Of a stretch of 64,000 nt of DNA, positions 1 through 10,335 are shown piece by piece. Numbering within the stretch: position 1 is the first letter of the stretch; each line of letters starts with the position of its first letter. The notes below the pieces were generated by a model. That model saw only the letters and a program-made list of their open reading frames with translations. It had not been told where the DNA came from and ran no database searches. The DNA comes from Ramlibacter albus (GTDB lineage Bacteria > Pseudomonadota > Gammaproteobacteria > Burkholderiales > Burkholderiaceae_C), in assembly GCF_014297445.1 (NCBI RefSeq), contig NZ_JACORU010000007.1, forward strand, positions 186,001-250,000, in the 5' to 3' direction. The translations under genes and the position numbers were made by a program.

Positions 1-1
1 G

Positions 2-1444
2 CTCGTGGTCGTGGCCGTCGTGTTCCGCCTTCTGCGGCCGGCGGAGCGGCGATCCCTGCGCGTGGTGTGGATCGAAATCGCGCTGGCCGCCGCTGCGCAC
101 GTCGCGGCCGGCATCGCCGATGCGAGCGACGCGTTCCGGCAGGCGATGGCCGGCGCCGCCCTCATGCTCGCGGGCCTCGCGGCGATCCAGCTCGCGGCCT
201 TGTGCTTCTTCCGCGGCCTGCTGCCCCTGGTGCGCCTGAACGCGCCGCGCATCGCGCAGGACCTCTCCGTCATCGGGTTGTCCATCGCGTGGTGCCTCGT
301 GTGGCTGCGCCTCGCTGGCGTGGACCCCTCGCAGGTGCTCACCACCTCCGCGCTGATCACGGCCGTGGTGGCCTTCTCGATGCAGGACACGCTGGGCAAC
401 GTGCTCGGCGGGGTGGCGCTGCAGCTGGACAACTCGCTGCGCGTGGGCGACTGGGTGCGGGTGGACGACGTGAGCGGGCGCGTGGCCGACGTGCGCTGGC
501 GCTACACCGCCATCGAGACGCGCGGCCGCGAGCTGGTGGTGGTGCCCAACAGCTGGCTGATGAAGAACCGCTTCACCGTCATCCGCAAGCCGGCCGAGGG
601 CCCGCTCGCGTGGCGCCGCGCGCTCAACTTCAACGTGGACCACGAGGCCGCGCCGCACGCGGTGCGGGCCGCGCTGGAACACGCGGTGGTCGACGCCGAG
701 ATCGACCACGTGCTGCGCGAGCCGCCGCCCAGCGCCATCCTGGCCGACGTGCTGCCCGGTTACCACCGCTACACGCTGCGCTACTGGCTGGCCGACCCGC
801 AGTTCGACGACCCGACCGATTCCGCCGTGCGCATGCACGCGCTGGCGGCGCTGGCGCGCGCGGGCATCCGCCCGGGCATGCCGGTCGAGGAGCGGCTCAC
901 CGTCAAGGAGAACGAGACCTTTCACGCGGCCGCGGAGAAGCGCGAGCTGGCGCGGCGGCTGCATGCGATCCGCAACACCGAGCTGTTCGCGGGCCTCGGC
1001 GAGGCGGAGCAGGCGCAGCTGGCGGAGCACCTCGTGCATGCGCCCTTCGCGCCCGGCGACGTCATGACGCGCCAGGGCGCCGTCGCGCACTGGCTGTACC
1101 TCATCACCGCCGGCGAGGCACGCGTCGTGGTGGAGTCGGCGCAGGGCCCGGTGGCGGTGGGCAACCTGCGCGGCGGCGACGTCTTCGGCGAGCTGGGCAT
1201 GCTCACCGGCGAGCCGCGGCGCGCCACGGTGATCGCGCAGACGGCGGTGGAGTGCTACCGGCTGGACAAGGAAGGCTTCGCGCAGTTGCTGCAGGCGAGG
1301 CCGGAGGTGGCGACGGTCGTTGCGGCGATTGCCGAGAAGCGCCTTGCGCAGACCGGCAACCGCGTCGCCGCGGCCGACGCGGCCGCGCAGCACGAGGACC
1401 TGCTCACGCGCATCCTGAGCTTCTTCTCGCTCACGCCGGCCTGA
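2..1444 (+). CDS. MscS-family channel with C-terminal cyclic-nucleotide-binding domain (5' partial)
   Basis: Small-conductance mechanosensitive-type channel of the inner membrane. The open reading frame is open to the left edge, so the true start and probably one more N-terminal membrane helix lie outside the window; a GTG at 5 is only the first in-window candidate. Hydrophobic helices span roughly residues 20-110, followed by the MscS pore-lining helix and beta domain (SALITAVVAFSMQDTLGNV, then GDWVRVDD). Residues about 320-440 form a cyclic-nucleotide-binding domain with a phosphate-binding-cassette-like FGELGMLTGEPRRATV. This combination matches the bacterial cyclic-nucleotide-gated MscS subfamily. 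Its 3' end overlaps the convergent ppk1 by 14 bp. Ligand and gating mode are not readable from sequence. Confidence 0.88.
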   Translation, partial: LVVVAVVFRLLRPAERRSLRVVWIEIALAAAAHVAAGIADASDAFRQAMAGAALMLAGLAAIQLAALCFFRGLLPLVRLNAPRIAQDLSVIGLSIAWCLVWLRLAGVDPSQVLTTSALITAVVAFSMQDTLGNVLGGVALQLDNSLRVGDWVRVDDVSGRVADVRWRYTAIETRGRELVVVPNSWLMKNRFTVIRKPAEGPLAWRRALNFNVDHEAAPHAVRAALEHAVVDAEIDHVLREPPPSAILADVLPGYHRYTLRYWLADPQFDDPTDSAVRMHALAALARAGIRPGMPVEERLTVKENETFHAAAEKRELARRLHAIRNTELFAGLGEAEQAQLAEHLVHAPFAPGDVMTRQGAVAHWLYLITAGEARVVVESAQGPVAVGNLRGGDVFGELGMLTGEPRRATVIAQTAVECYRLDKEGFAQLLQARPEVATVVAAIAEKRLAQTGNRVAAADAAAQHEDLLTRILSFFSLTPA

Positions 1445-3539
1445 GCCGCTTCTTCGGGGCGACGTCCCCGTGCAGCGCCATCAGCGCGGCCTGCGCGCCC
1501 GGCCCCTTGTGCTTCGCATGCGCATCAACGCGGACATACGTGCCGTCCGGGCGCATGTCCCATGCGTCGAGGCGGTCCTGCAGGTAGGGCACGAGGCACT
1601 CGTCGACGATGCGCCGGCGCAGCAGCGGGTCGGCCACGGGCCACGCCAGCTCCACCCGCCGCAGCATGTTGCGGTTCATCCAGTCGGCGCTGGAGAGGAA
1701 CACATCCTCCTCGTCGCCGCGGCGGAAGTAGAAGATGCGCGTGTGCTCCAGGAAGCGCCCGACCACCGAGCGCACGCGCACGTTGCCGGTCACGCCCGGC
1801 ACCTGCGCGGGCAGCATGCACGCGCCGCGCACGACGAGGTCGATCTTCGCGCCCGCCTGCGACGCGCGCACGAGGGCCAGCATCAGCGGCTCGTCGGTCA
1901 GCGCGTTCATCTTCAGCACGATGCGGGCCGGCCGGCCCGAGCGGGCCGCATCGGCCACCTCGTCCACCTTGTCGATGAGGCGGCGCTGCAGCTGGAACGG
2001 CGCCACCCAGGCGCGGGCCAGGCGCGGCAGCCGGCTCTGGCTGGCCAGGTGGACGAACAGGTGCTCGACGTCGCGCGTGAGCTGCGCATCGGCCGTGAAG
2101 TAGCCGATGTCGGTGTACTGCTTCGCCGTCGCCGGGTTGTAGTTGCCGGTCGACAGGTGCGCGTAGCGCCGCAGCGCGCGGCCCTCGCGGCGCGTCACGA
2201 GCAGCATCTTCGCGTGCGTCTTGAGGCCGACCACGCCGTAGACCACCTGCGCGCCCACGGACTCGAGCTTTTCGGTCCAGTCGATGTTGGCCTCCTCGTC
2301 GAAGCGGGCCTTCAGCTCGACGACGGCGGTCACCTCCTTGCCGCGCGATACCGCCTCGCGCAGCAGGTCCAGCATCACCGGGTCGCTGCCCGCGCGGTAG
2401 ATCGTCAGGCGAATGGCGAGCACCTGCGGGTCGTCGACCGCTTCGCGCAGGAAGCCGGTGACGGCATCGAAGCGCTCGAACGGCAGGTGCAGCAGCACGT
2501 CGCCGCGGCGCAGCCGCTCGAACCACGGGCCGCCCGCTGCGGCCGGCGGCGGCCGGTACGGCGGGAAGACGAGGCGCGGCGCATCGACCATCGCCAGCAG
2601 CCCCTGCAGCCGCACGAGGTTGACGGGGCCGTGGACACGGTAGAGCGCCGCGGGCGACAGGCCGAACTGCTCGAGCAGGAACGCGGCGAGCGGCTCGGAG
2701 CAGCCGGCGGAGACCTCGAGCCGCACCGCCTCGCCGTAGTGCCGGTGCCGCAGCCCGATGCGCAGCGCGCTGCGCAGGTCGCGCACCTCGTCCTCGTCCA
2801 CGGCGAGGTCCGAGTGGCGCGTCACGCGGAACTGCGAGAACTCGACGATGCGCCGCCCCGGGAACAGCGTGCCCAGGCTCGCGCGGATCACGCTGGAGAG
2901 CAGCACGAACAGCGCCTTGCCGCCGCTTACCCGCGGGGGCATGCGGATGACGCGGGCCAGCACGCGCGGCACCTTGACGATCGCCACCTCGTTCTCGCGC
3001 CCGAAGGCGTCGCGCCCGTCCAGCCGCACGATGAAGTTGAGCGACTTGTTCGCCACCTGCGGGAACGGGTGCGCAGGGTCCAGCCCCACCGGCACCAGCA
3101 GCGGCCGGACCTCGCGCGCGAAGTAGTCCTGCACCCAGCGGCGCTGCGCGGGGGTGCGCTCGCTGTGCGACACGATCGCGATGCCGCGGCGGCGCAGCGC
3201 CGGCATCAGCTCGTCGTTGTAGACGGCGTACTGGTTGCGCACCAGGCGGTGCACGGCCGCGGCGAGCCGCTCCAGGCCTTCGTCCGCGCCTGCGTCGCCC
3301 GCGCGGGCGCGCACCTCGAAGAACTCGTCGAGGTTGGATGACACGATGCACAGGAACCGCAGGCGTTCGAGCAGCGGCACCTCGGCGCGGCGCGCGAGGT
3401 CGAGCACGCGCTCGTTGAACGCGATGAGGCTGTGGTCGCGGTCGAGGAAGGCCAGACGCGGCGGCAGCTCGCGCGCGCGGGCGGCGGCCGTCACAGGGTG
3501 AAGGGCGGCTGAAGCGGTCTGGCCGGGCAGCAGGGTCAT
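1431..3539 (-). CDS. ppk1: Polyphosphate kinase 1, copy A
   Basis: Reversibly polymerises the gamma-phosphate of ATP into inorganic polyphosphate. About 702 residues, normal for PPK1. The N-terminal domain begins FLDRDHSLIAFNERVLD. Both catalytic-histidine regions are present: KTHAKMLLVTRREG (autophosphorylated His) and FLEHTRIFYF. Last gene of the pstSCAB-phoUBR operon, 161 bp after phoR, and convergent with the MscS gene. The start is uncertain: I chose ATG at 3539, but an in-frame ATG at 3590 would add 17 residues, and neither has a good ribosome binding site. No Pho box is visible directly upstream, so phosphate control probably comes through the pst operon. A clear paralogue lies at 16966-19038. 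Confidence 0.95.
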   Translation of the reverse strand: MTLLPGQTASAALHPVTAAARARELPPRLAFLDRDHSLIAFNERVLDLARRAEVPLLERLRFLCIVSSNLDEFFEVRARAGDAGADEGLERLAAAVHRLVRNQYAVYNDELMPALRRRGIAIVSHSERTPAQRRWVQDYFAREVRPLLVPVGLDPAHPFPQVANKSLNFIVRLDGRDAFGRENEVAIVKVPRVLARVIRMPPRVSGGKALFVLLSSVIRASLGTLFPGRRIVEFSQFRVTRHSDLAVDEDEVRDLRSALRIGLRHRHYGEAVRLEVSAGCSEPLAAFLLEQFGLSPAALYRVHGPVNLVRLQGLLAMVDAPRLVFPPYRPPPAAAGGPWFERLRRGDVLLHLPFERFDAVTGFLREAVDDPQVLAIRLTIYRAGSDPVMLDLLREAVSRGKEVTAVVELKARFDEEANIDWTEKLESVGAQVVYGVVGLKTHAKMLLVTRREGRALRRYAHLSTGNYNPATAKQYTDIGYFTADAQLTRDVEHLFVHLASQSRLPRLARAWVAPFQLQRRLIDKVDEVADAARSGRPARIVLKMNALTDEPLMLALVRASQAGAKIDLVVRGACMLPAQVPGVTGNVRVRSVVGRFLEHTRIFYFRRGDEEDVFLSSADWMNRNMLRRVELAWPVADPLLRRRIVDECLVPYLQDRLDAWDMRPDGTYVRVDAHAKHKGPGAQAALMALHGDVAPKKRLRPA

Positions 3540-3700
3540 GGCGGCGGTACGGTCGGTCGGCGCCGGGCATGCGGACGCTACCTTGACCATACGGGCTGCC
3601 GCAGCGCCGCGGGCGGGCCGCCGCGCGCGGTTCCTGATGGCCGTCAAGTCCTGCGTCCGGCGGCCGGTGGAAAGCCGTCGCGGATACCAGCAGCCGGTCT

Positions 3701-5050
3701 TCAGCCCGCCGCGGGTTCCGTCGCCGCCGGCTGCGCGAAGTTCGCCGATGGCCGCAGCCGCGCCGCCGGGAACACGATGGCGAACGTCGAGCCCGCGCCC
3801 ACCGCGCTGTCGATGCGCAGCTCCGCGCCATGCCGCTGCACGACGTGCTTCACGATCGCCAGCCCGAGCCCGGTGCCGCCGGTCTCGCGCGAACGGCTGC
3901 GGTCGACGCGGTAGAAGCGCTCGGTGAGGCGTGGGATGTGTTCCGGCGCGATACCGGGCCCCGTGTCGCGCACCGCGAGTTCCAGCCGGCCGTCGTCGAG
4001 GCGGCGCGCCGCGACCACCACCTCGCCGCCCGAGGGCGTGTAGCGCACCGCGTTGCTCACGAGGTTGGACAGCGCGCTGAGCAGCTCCGTCGGCGAGCCC
4101 GACACCTCCACGGCAGGCGGGGGCGCGAATGTGATCTCGAGCCGCTTGCCCATGGCCTTGGCCAGGCTGCGCGCGTCGTACTCGCACTGCGCGAGCAGGC
4201 TGCCGACGGCGCTCCACTCCGCCGCCCCCGGCGGCGGGCTGCCTTCCAGCCGGGACAGCGTGAGCAGGTCGTTCACCAGGCTTTGCATGCGCTGCGCCTG
4301 CTGGGCCATCATCTGCAGGTAACGCTGCCGCTCGTCCTGCGGCAGGTCGATGCTCTGCAGCGTCTCCACGAAGCCGGCCAGTACCGTCAGCGGCGTGCGG
4401 ATCTCGTGCGAGACGTTCGCCACGAAATCGCGCCGCATCGTATCGGCCTGCTCCACCGCCGTCACGTCGCGCGACAGCATCAGCTTGCGGCCTTCGCCAT
4501 ACGGGTGCAGGTGCACGGCGATGCGCACCGGCCGCAGCGACGACGTCCCGGCGCCTTGCAGCGTCACCTCGTGCGAGTAGTTGCCGCCCGCGTAGTAGCT
4601 GCTGAAGGCAGGGTCGCGCACGAGGTTGCCGATCAGCTGCTGCAGGTCGCGGTCGGGGTCGAAGCCGAAGTGCTGCGCCGCCGTGTGGTTGCACCATTCG
4701 ATGCGGCCGTCCGCATCCAGCAGCACCACGCCGTTGGGGGAAGCCTGGATCGCCGAGAGGAACTCCTGCAGGCGCTGCCCGGCCTCGGCCGCCTGCGCGT
4801 CGCGGGCGCGAAGCACACGCCGCACGCGGTCTGCCACCTGGCCCCACACGCCGCTGCCGGGCGTGGCGCCGGCCGGCGCGCCACGGCGCAGCCAGTTCAC
4901 CACTTGCGTGGCGCGCGCGAGGTCGATGCCGAACCAGAGCAGGCTGCCGCCCGCCAGTCCCGCGGCCGCGCCCGCTTCGTGGCCCAGCGCCCAGCCGAGC
5001 ACACCGCCCGAAGACAGGCAAAGCAGGAAACTCGCGATCCGCCAGAACAT
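3701..5050 (-). CDS. phoR: Phosphate-regulon sensor histidine kinase
   Basis: Membrane histidine kinase that phosphorylates PhoB under phosphate limitation. 449 residues: two N-terminal membrane helices (about 5-45), a PAS domain (about 95-165), a HisKA dimerisation helix with the phospho-accepting His in VANVSHEIRTPLTVLAGF, and a HATPase domain with GTGLGLAIVKHVVQRHG. The layout is that of PhoR, and it follows phoB by 26 nt on the same strand, within the pst operon, so the assignment is firm. It is followed by a 161-bp gap before ppk1 in which I see no terminator. Confidence 0.95.
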   Translation of the reverse strand: MFWRIASFLLCLSSGGVLGWALGHEAGAAAGLAGGSLLWFGIDLARATQVVNWLRRGAPAGATPGSGVWGQVADRVRRVLRARDAQAAEAGQRLQEFLSAIQASPNGVVLLDADGRIEWCNHTAAQHFGFDPDRDLQQLIGNLVRDPAFSSYYAGGNYSHEVTLQGAGTSSLRPVRIAVHLHPYGEGRKLMLSRDVTAVEQADTMRRDFVANVSHEIRTPLTVLAGFVETLQSIDLPQDERQRYLQMMAQQAQRMQSLVNDLLTLSRLEGSPPPGAAEWSAVGSLLAQCEYDARSLAKAMGKRLEITFAPPPAVEVSGSPTELLSALSNLVSNAVRYTPSGGEVVVAARRLDDGRLELAVRDTGPGIAPEHIPRLTERFYRVDRSRSRETGGTGLGLAIVKHVVQRHGAELRIDSAVGAGSTFAIVFPAARLRPSANFAQPAATEPAAG

Positions 5051-5076
5051 GGGTCAGCGAAGCATCCGCCCCGCAG

Positions 5077-5784
5077 TCAGGCCGCCGCGGGGAACTGCGC
5101 GTGCGCGGTGAACCGGTAGCCGGCGCCGCGCACCGTCTCGACCATCGCGCCGGCGACGCCCAGCGACTCGCGCAGGCGCTTGACGTGCACGTCCACCGTG
5201 CGCTCCTCGATGTACACGTGATCGCCCCACACCTTGTCCAGCAGCTGCTGGCGGCTGTGCACGCGCTCGGGATGTTTCATGAGGTAGTGCAGCAGCTTGA
5301 ACTCCGTGGGGCCGAGCTTGAGCGGCTTGTCCTTCCAGGTCACGCGGTGCGTGCCCGCGTCGAGCGTCAGGCCGGCGATGGTGACCGAGTCGCTCACCTG
5401 CTCCGGCGCGCGCCGGCGCAGCACGGCGCGGATGCGCGCCAGCAGCTCCTGCGTGGAGAACGGCTTGGTGATGTAGTCGTCGGCGCCGGCGTCGAGCCCC
5501 TGCACCTTGTCCGGCTCGTCACCGCGGGCGGTGAGCATCAGGATGGGGACGCCTTTCGTCCGCGCGTCGGCGCGCCACTTGCGCGCGAGCACGAGACCGC
5601 TTTGGCCGGGCAGCATCCAGTCCAGCAGGATGGCGTCGGGCAGGACCGCGTCCAGCTCGCGTTGCGCCGCCTCGCCGTCCTCCGCCCACACCGGCGCGAA
5701 GCCGTTGTGGCGCAGGTTGACGGCGATCAGCTCCGCGATCGCGGGTTCGTCTTCGACGATGAGGACGCGCGGCTGGTTCTTCAT
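5077..5784 (-). CDS. phoB: Phosphate-regulon response regulator
   Basis: OmpR-family response regulator that binds Pho boxes. 235 residues. The receiver domain (about 1-120) has the acidic pair near ILIVEDEPAI, the phospho-acceptor Asp in AILLDWMLPGQSG and the conserved Lys in YITKPFSTQEL. The winged-helix domain ends VETVRGAGYRF. Its ATG overlaps the phoU stop by 4 nt (ATGA), implying translational coupling. It is the obvious regulator of the Pho-box-like promoters annotated in this window. Confidence 0.97.
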   Translation of the reverse strand: MKNQPRVLIVEDEPAIAELIAVNLRHNGFAPVWAEDGEAAQRELDAVLPDAILLDWMLPGQSGLVLARKWRADARTKGVPILMLTARGDEPDKVQGLDAGADDYITKPFSTQELLARIRAVLRRRAPEQVSDSVTIAGLTLDAGTHRVTWKDKPLKLGPTEFKLLHYLMKHPERVHSRQQLLDKVWGDHVYIEERTVDVHVKRLRESLGVAGAMVETVRGAGYRFTAHAQFPAAA

Positions 5785-6485
5785 TTCACCGACGACTCGA
5801 TCTGCTCCAACGGGCGGTGGCGCACGTCGTCGCCCTTGACGACGTAGATGATGAATTCCGCGATGTTCTTCGCGTGGTCGCCGATGCGCTCGATGGCCTT
5901 GGCCAGGAACAGCAGGTCCAGGCTGGCGGAGATCGTGCGCGGGTCTTCCATCATGTAGGTGATCAGCTTGCGCACGAAGCCGTCGAACTCCTCGTCGATG
6001 GCGTCGTCGTCCTTCATGATGGCCAGCGCCCCCGCGGTGTCCAGGCGGGCGAAGGCGTCCAGCGCCTTGCGCAGCTGCCCGGAGGCGAGGTCCGCCGCCA
6101 CGCGCAGCTCGGTGGAAGGCAGCGCCCGGATGGCGCCGCTCTTCTCGATGATCCGTTGCACCATGCGCGCGATCTTCTCGGCCTCGTCGCCGACACGCTC
6201 GAGGTTCGCGGTAGTCTTGGAGATGGCCATCAGGAGGCGCAGGTCGCGCGCGGTGGGCTGGCGCCGGCCGATGATGGAGGCGAGCTCGCGGTCGATATCG
6301 ACCTCCATCGCGTTGACGCGCGCCTCGATCTCGATCACCTGCGCCGCGGCCTCCGCGTTGTACTGCAGCAGGGCGTAGACGGCCTGCCGGATCTGCGATT
6401 CGACGAGGCCGCCGAGCTCCATCACGCGGGAGGACACCGCGTTGAGCTCGCTGTCGAATTGGGTCGAGAGGTGCTTGTCGGGCAT
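5781..6485 (-). CDS. phoU: Phosphate transport system accessory protein PhoU
   Basis: Links Pst transporter status to PhoR inhibition; loss usually causes uncontrolled Pho expression and polyphosphate accumulation. 234 residues, all helical, with two repeated PhoU domains (E/DxxxD metal-binding signatures such as ANLERVGDEAEKIARM and KAIERIGDHAKNIAEF). Sits 13 nt after pstB and overlaps phoB by 4 nt, the canonical order. Confidence 0.97.
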   Translation of the reverse strand: MPDKHLSTQFDSELNAVSSRVMELGGLVESQIRQAVYALLQYNAEAAAQVIEIEARVNAMEVDIDRELASIIGRRQPTARDLRLLMAISKTTANLERVGDEAEKIARMVQRIIEKSGAIRALPSTELRVAADLASGQLRKALDAFARLDTAGALAIMKDDDAIDEEFDGFVRKLITYMMEDPRTISASLDLLFLAKAIERIGDHAKNIAEFIIYVVKGDDVRHRPLEQIESSVK

Positions 6486-6498
6486 GTGCTCTCCTCGT

Positions 6499-7281
6499 TC
6501 AGCCGAAGCGGCCCGTGATGTAGTCTTCGGTCTCGCGCCGCTTGGGCTTGAAGAATATCTGCTCGGTCTCGCCCACTTCCACGAGGTCGCCGAGGTACAT
6601 GTAGGCAGTGTAGTCGCTGCAGCGGGCGGCCTGCTGCATGTTGTGCGTGACGATCACCACCGTGTAGTCGCTCTTGAGCTCCGCGATGAGCTCCTCGATC
6701 TTGCCGGTGGAGATCGGGTCCAGCGCGGAACAGGGCTCGTCCAGCAGCAGCACCTCCGGCTTGATGGCGATGCCGCGCGCGATGCACAGCCGCTGCTGCT
6801 GCCCGCCCGAGAGGCCCGAGCCGCTCTGGTCCAGCTTGTCCTTCACCTCGTCCCACAGGGCGGCCTTGCGCAGCGCCCACTCGACGCGTTCGTCCATGTC
6901 GGCGCCCGAGAGGTTCTCGAACAGGCGCACGCCGAACGCGATGTTGTCGTAGATGGACATCGGGAAGGGCGTGGGCTTCTGGAACACCATGCCCACCTTG
7001 GCGCGGATGAGCGCGACGTCCTTGCGGCTCGTGAGCAGGTTCTCGCCGTCGAACAGGATCTCGCCCTCGGCGCGCTGCTCGGGGTACAGCTCGTACATGC
7101 GGTTGAACGTGCGCAGCAGCGTGCTCTTGCCGCAGCCGGACGGGCCGATGAAGGCCGTGACCTTCTTCTCGGGGATGTCGAGGTTGATGTTCTTGAGCGC
7201 GTGGAACTTGCCGTAGTAGAAGTTCAGGCCGCGCACCGACAGCTTGGCCGCTGCGGGGTCGGCGACGGTCATCGTGTTCAT
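6499..7281 (-). CDS. pstB: Phosphate ABC transporter ATP-binding protein
   Basis: ATPase of the high-affinity phosphate importer. 260 residues starting [18 protein letters not shown]. Walker A is [16 protein letters not shown], the ABC signature [14 protein letters not shown], Walker [14 protein letters not shown], and the switch His is in [13 protein letters not shown], all typical of PstB. The ATG at 7281 was chosen because the longer frame runs back through pstA out of register. It lies 11 nt after the pstA stop. Confidence 0.97.
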   Translation of the reverse strand: MNTMTVADPAAAKLSVRGLNFYYGKFHALKNINLDIPEKKVTAFIGPSGCGKSTLLRTFNRMYELYPEQRAEGEILFDGENLLTSRKDVALIRAKVGMVFQKPTPFPMSIYDNIAFGVRLFENLSGADMDERVEWALRKAALWDEVKDKLDQSGSGLSGGQQQRLCIARGIAIKPEVLLLDEPCSALDPISTGKIEELIAELKSDYTVVIVTHNMQQAARCSDYTAYMYLGDLVEVGETEQIFFKPKRRETEDYITGRFG

Positions 7282-7292
7282 GGGAAGAGTCT

Positions 7293-8195
7293 CTAGAGCT
7301 TGCTGCGCGTGAACACACGCGCGAGGATGTTCAGGCCCAGCACGGCCAGCGTGATGAGGAAGACGCCCGCCCAGGCGAGCTGCTGCCAGTTCTCGTACGG
7401 GCTCATCGCGAACTTGAAGATGGTGACCGGCAGGCTGGCCATCGGCTGCGACAGGTCGGTCGTGAAGAACTGGTTGTTCAGGGCCGTGAAGAGCAGCGGT
7501 GCGGTCTCGCCGGAGATGCGCGCGACAGCGAGCAGCACGCCGGTGACGACGCCGGCACGCGCGGCGCGCAGGGTGATCTTCGTGATTACCTTCCACTTGG
7601 GCGCGCCCAGCGCGTACGCCGCTTCGCGCAGGCCCGCGGGCACGAGCGCCAGCATGTTCTCGGTCGTGCGGATGACCACCGGGATGACGATGAGCGCCAG
7701 CGACATCACGCCCGCCCAGCCGGAGAACTGCTTGTAGCGCGCGACGATCACGGCGTACACGAAGAGGCCGATCACGATCGAAGGCGCCGACAGCAGGATG
7801 TCGTTGACGAAGCGCGTCACGTTGCCCAGCCACCCCTTGGCGTCGTACTCCGCGAGGTAGATGCCCGCGAGGATGCCGATGGGCGTCCCCACGAAAGTGG
7901 CCAGCATCACCATGAGGAACGAACCCCACAAGGCGTTGGCGATGCCGCCCGGATCGTTCGGCGCCGGGGTCATCTGCGACAGCGTCGCCCACGTGATCCC
8001 GCCGATGCCCAGGCGCACGGTCTCGACGAGGATCCACACCAGCCAGAACACGCCGAAGGCCATCGCCGCCAGCGAGAGCGCCAGCGCGACCTTGTTGGTG
8101 CGTTTGCGCGAGGCGTATTTCTTCTGCGCGACAGCAGCGGCATCCGCGTCGCGGATCAGGCGCTCGCCCGTGCCCATCGGAGCCGGAGTGCTCAT
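7293..8195 (-). CDS. pstA: Phosphate ABC transporter permease PstA
   Basis: One of two channel-forming inner-membrane subunits of Pst. 300 residues with about six membrane helices and the permease coupling region near [18 protein letters not shown]. The start at 8195 ([13 protein letters not shown]) overlaps the pstC stop by 4 nt (ATGA), supporting it over longer readings. The N-terminus is about 40 residues of polar sequence before the first helix. Confidence 0.96.
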   Translation of the reverse strand: MSTPAPMGTGERLIRDADAAAVAQKKYASRKRTNKVALALSLAAMAFGVFWLVWILVETVRLGIGGITWATLSQMTPAPNDPGGIANALWGSFLMVMLATFVGTPIGILAGIYLAEYDAKGWLGNVTRFVNDILLSAPSIVIGLFVYAVIVARYKQFSGWAGVMSLALIVIPVVIRTTENMLALVPAGLREAAYALGAPKWKVITKITLRAARAGVVTGVLLAVARISGETAPLLFTALNNQFFTTDLSQPMASLPVTIFKFAMSPYENWQQLAWAGVFLITLAVLGLNILARVFTRSKL

Positions 8196-9208
8196 GACCG
8201 CGTCCCCTCGCCTTTGCGCAGGCGTGCCAGCAGCAGCTTGGACAGCGACAGCACCACGAAGGTGATGAAGAACAGCACGAGGCCCAGGTACATCAGCGCG
8301 GCCTGGTGCATGCCGGTGCCGGCTTCGGCGAACTCGTTCGCAAGCGCCGACGTGATGCTGTTCGCGGGCGCGAACAGGCTCACCGAGTCCAGCTGGTTGA
8401 AATTGCCGATGACGAACGTCACCGCCATCGTCTCGCCGAGCGCGCGGCCGAGGCCGAGCATGATGCCACCGATGACGCCGCCCTTGGTATAGGGCAGCAC
8501 CACCTTGAACACCACTTCCCACGTGGTGGAGCCGAGCGCGTAGGCCGACTCCTTGAGCATGGGCGGGGTGACCTCGAACACGTCGCGCATGACCGCGGCG
8601 ATGAACGGGATGATCATGATGGCGAGGATGATCCCCGCCGAGAGGATGCCGATGCCCACCGGCGGGCCGGACACGAGTGCCCCGAGCACCGGAACGCCGG
8701 CGAACAGCTTCTGCAGCGGCGTCTGCACAAACGTGGCGAGGATGGGGCCGAAGACGAGCAGCCCCCACATGCCGTAGACGATCGACGGCACGGCCGCCAG
8801 CAGCTCGATGGCCGTGCCCAGCGGCCGCTTGAGCCAGGCGGGCGACAGCTCGGTGAGGAACAGCGCGATGCCGAAGCTCACCGGAACGGCGATCACCAAT
8901 GCAATGAGCGAGGTGACCAGCGTGCCGTAGATCATCACCAGCCCGCCGAACTCCTCGGCGACCGGGTCCCACACCGTGCTGGCCATGAATCCCAGGCCGT
9001 ACTTCGCGATCGCCGGCCATGCGCCGACGACGAGCGAACCCAGGATGCCCAGCAGCAGGCCCAGCGTGACGAGCGCCGCGGCCCGCGCGGCCCAGCCGAA
9101 GAGCCGGTCGACGTAGGCGTTCGCGCCCGTCGAGCGGCTCATCGCCCGCGCGCCGCCGGCCGGCGGCGCCGTGAAGGAAGCTTCATGGGCGGGGAGTGTA
9201 GAGGACAT
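8192..9208 (-). CDS. pstC: Phosphate ABC transporter permease PstC
   Basis: Second channel subunit of the Pst importer. 338 residues, six predicted helices, with the coupling motif [20 protein letters not shown] resembling the one in PstA. An internal Met ([13 protein letters not shown], about residue 23) is an alternative start and would give a more usual N-terminus. It follows pstS by 16 nt. Confidence 0.96.
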   Translation of the reverse strand: MSSTLPAHEASFTAPPAGGARAMSRSTGANAYVDRLFGWAARAAALVTLGLLLGILGSLVVGAWPAIAKYGLGFMASTVWDPVAEEFGGLVMIYGTLVTSLIALVIAVPVSFGIALFLTELSPAWLKRPLGTAIELLAAVPSIVYGMWGLLVFGPILATFVQTPLQKLFAGVPVLGALVSGPPVGIGILSAGIILAIMIIPFIAAVMRDVFEVTPPMLKESAYALGSTTWEVVFKVVLPYTKGGVIGGIMLGLGRALGETMAVTFVIGNFNQLDSVSLFAPANSITSALANEFAEAGTGMHQAALMYLGLVLFFITFVVLSLSKLLLARLRKGEGTRS

Positions 9209-9224
9209 GCCCTCGCCCCGTGGC

Positions 9225-10256
9225 TTACTTGAACGCGACGTTCTTGCCGGCCGTGTCGGTGACGGCGGTGGACCACAGCTTCTCGACCTGGCCCTTCACC
9301 GCGGCCGGCATCGGCACGTAGTCGAGGTCGTCGGCGGTCTTGTCCCCGTTCTTGTACGCCCACTCGAAGAACTTGAGCACCTGCGTGGCTTGCGCCGGCT
9401 TCTCCTGCTTCGCCTGCATCAGGATGTAGGTGGGGTTGGTGATGGGCCAGGCTTCCTTGCCGGGCTGGTCGGTGGTGATCTGGTAGAAGGTCTTGTTCCA
9501 GTCGGCACCGGCAGCGGCGGCCTTGAAGGCGGCGTCGCTCGGGTTCACCCATTGGCCGTCCTTGTTGCGCAGCTGCGCGTACGTCATCTTGTTCTGCTTG
9601 ACGTAGGCGTACTCGACGTAGCCGATGGAGTTGGGCAGGCGGCCGACGAACGCGGCGACGCCCTCGTTGCCCTTGCCGCCCGCGCCGGTGGGCCAGTTCA
9701 CCGCGGTGCCCTCGCCGACCTTGGCCTTCCACTCGGGATTCACCTTGGACAGGTAGTTCGTGAAGATGAAGGTGGTGCCGGAGCCGTCGGCGCGGCGCAC
9801 CGGGGCGATGGCCGCGTCGGGCAGCGCCACGCCGGGGTTCAGCGCGGTGATGGCCGCGTCGTTCCACTTGGTGATCTTGCCGAGGAAGATGTCGCCCAGC
9901 ACCTGGCCCGTCAGCTTGAGCTGGCCGGGGGCGATGCCCTTGATGTTGACGACCGGCACCACGCCGCCGATGACGGTGGGGAACTGCACGAGGCCCTTGG
10001 CCTTCAGCTCCTCGTCCTTCAGGGGCATGTCGGAAGCGCCGAAGTCCACGGTCCTGGCCTCGATCTGCTTCAGGCCGGCGCCGGAGCCGACGGACTGGTA
10101 GTTGATGCGCACGCCGGTGGCCTTGTTGTAGTCGGCGGCCCACTTGGCATACAGGGGCGCCGGGAAGCTGGCGCCCGCGCCGGTCACCTCCTGGGCGGCA
10201 GCGAGGCCGGTGAAGGACAGGGCGGCAAACGCGAGGGCGGCGAGTCGGAAGGTCAT
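9225..10256 (-). CDS. pstS: Periplasmic phosphate-binding protein
   Basis: Binds inorganic phosphate and delivers it to PstCAB. 343 residues. The N-terminus [20 protein letters not shown] is a signal peptide cleaved near [10 protein letters not shown]. The conserved start of mature PstS ([16 protein letters not shown]) and the phosphate-binding stretches ([22 protein letters not shown], here read in two parts; [15 protein letters not shown]) are present. ATG at 10256 was chosen over the longer frame because the signal peptide follows directly and AAAGGTG sits about 8 nt upstream. A Pho box and -10 precede it. Confidence 0.97.
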   Translation of the reverse strand: MTFRLAALAFAALSFTGLAAAQEVTGAGASFPAPLYAKWAADYNKATGVRINYQSVGSGAGLKQIEARTVDFGASDMPLKDEELKAKGLVQFPTVIGGVVPVVNIKGIAPGQLKLTGQVLGDIFLGKITKWNDAAITALNPGVALPDAAIAPVRRADGSGTTFIFTNYLSKVNPEWKAKVGEGTAVNWPTGAGGKGNEGVAAFVGRLPNSIGYVEYAYVKQNKMTYAQLRNKDGQWVNPSDAAFKAAAAGADWNKTFYQITTDQPGKEAWPITNPTYILMQAKQEKPAQATQVLKFFEWAYKNGDKTADDLDYVPMPAAVKGQVEKLWSTAVTDTAGKNVAFK

Positions 10257-10294
10257 CTGTGACACCTTTTCAGGGTTGTGAATACTTGACCGGG

Positions 10295-10328
10295 ACTCTA
10301 GGGAGCTTGTGTGACAGCTCCATGACAC
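10295..10328 (-). promoter_or_regulatory. Pho-box promoter of pstS
   Basis: Read on the minus strand: GTGTCAT, 4 nt, CTGTCAC (10328-10311), a close match to the PhoB consensus of two CTGTCAY 7-mers at 11-bp spacing. Ten nucleotides further is TAGAGT (10300-10295), a plausible -10. PhoB-dependent promoters use the box in place of a -35, which fits. Confidence 0.85.
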
Positions 10329-10335
10329 CCCCAGC

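Noticed and set aside
1470..3341. Long plus-strand frame opposite ppk1 copy A (and a similar one at 17140-19056 opposite copy B)
   Set aside because: Both are mirror readings of paralogous genes; their resemblance to each other comes only from the ppk1 duplication.
3540..3700. Separate promoter or small gene in the 161-bp phoR-ppk1 gap
   Set aside because: No Pho box, no convincing -35/-10 pair and no ORF with coding-like composition beyond a possible longer ppk1 N-terminus.
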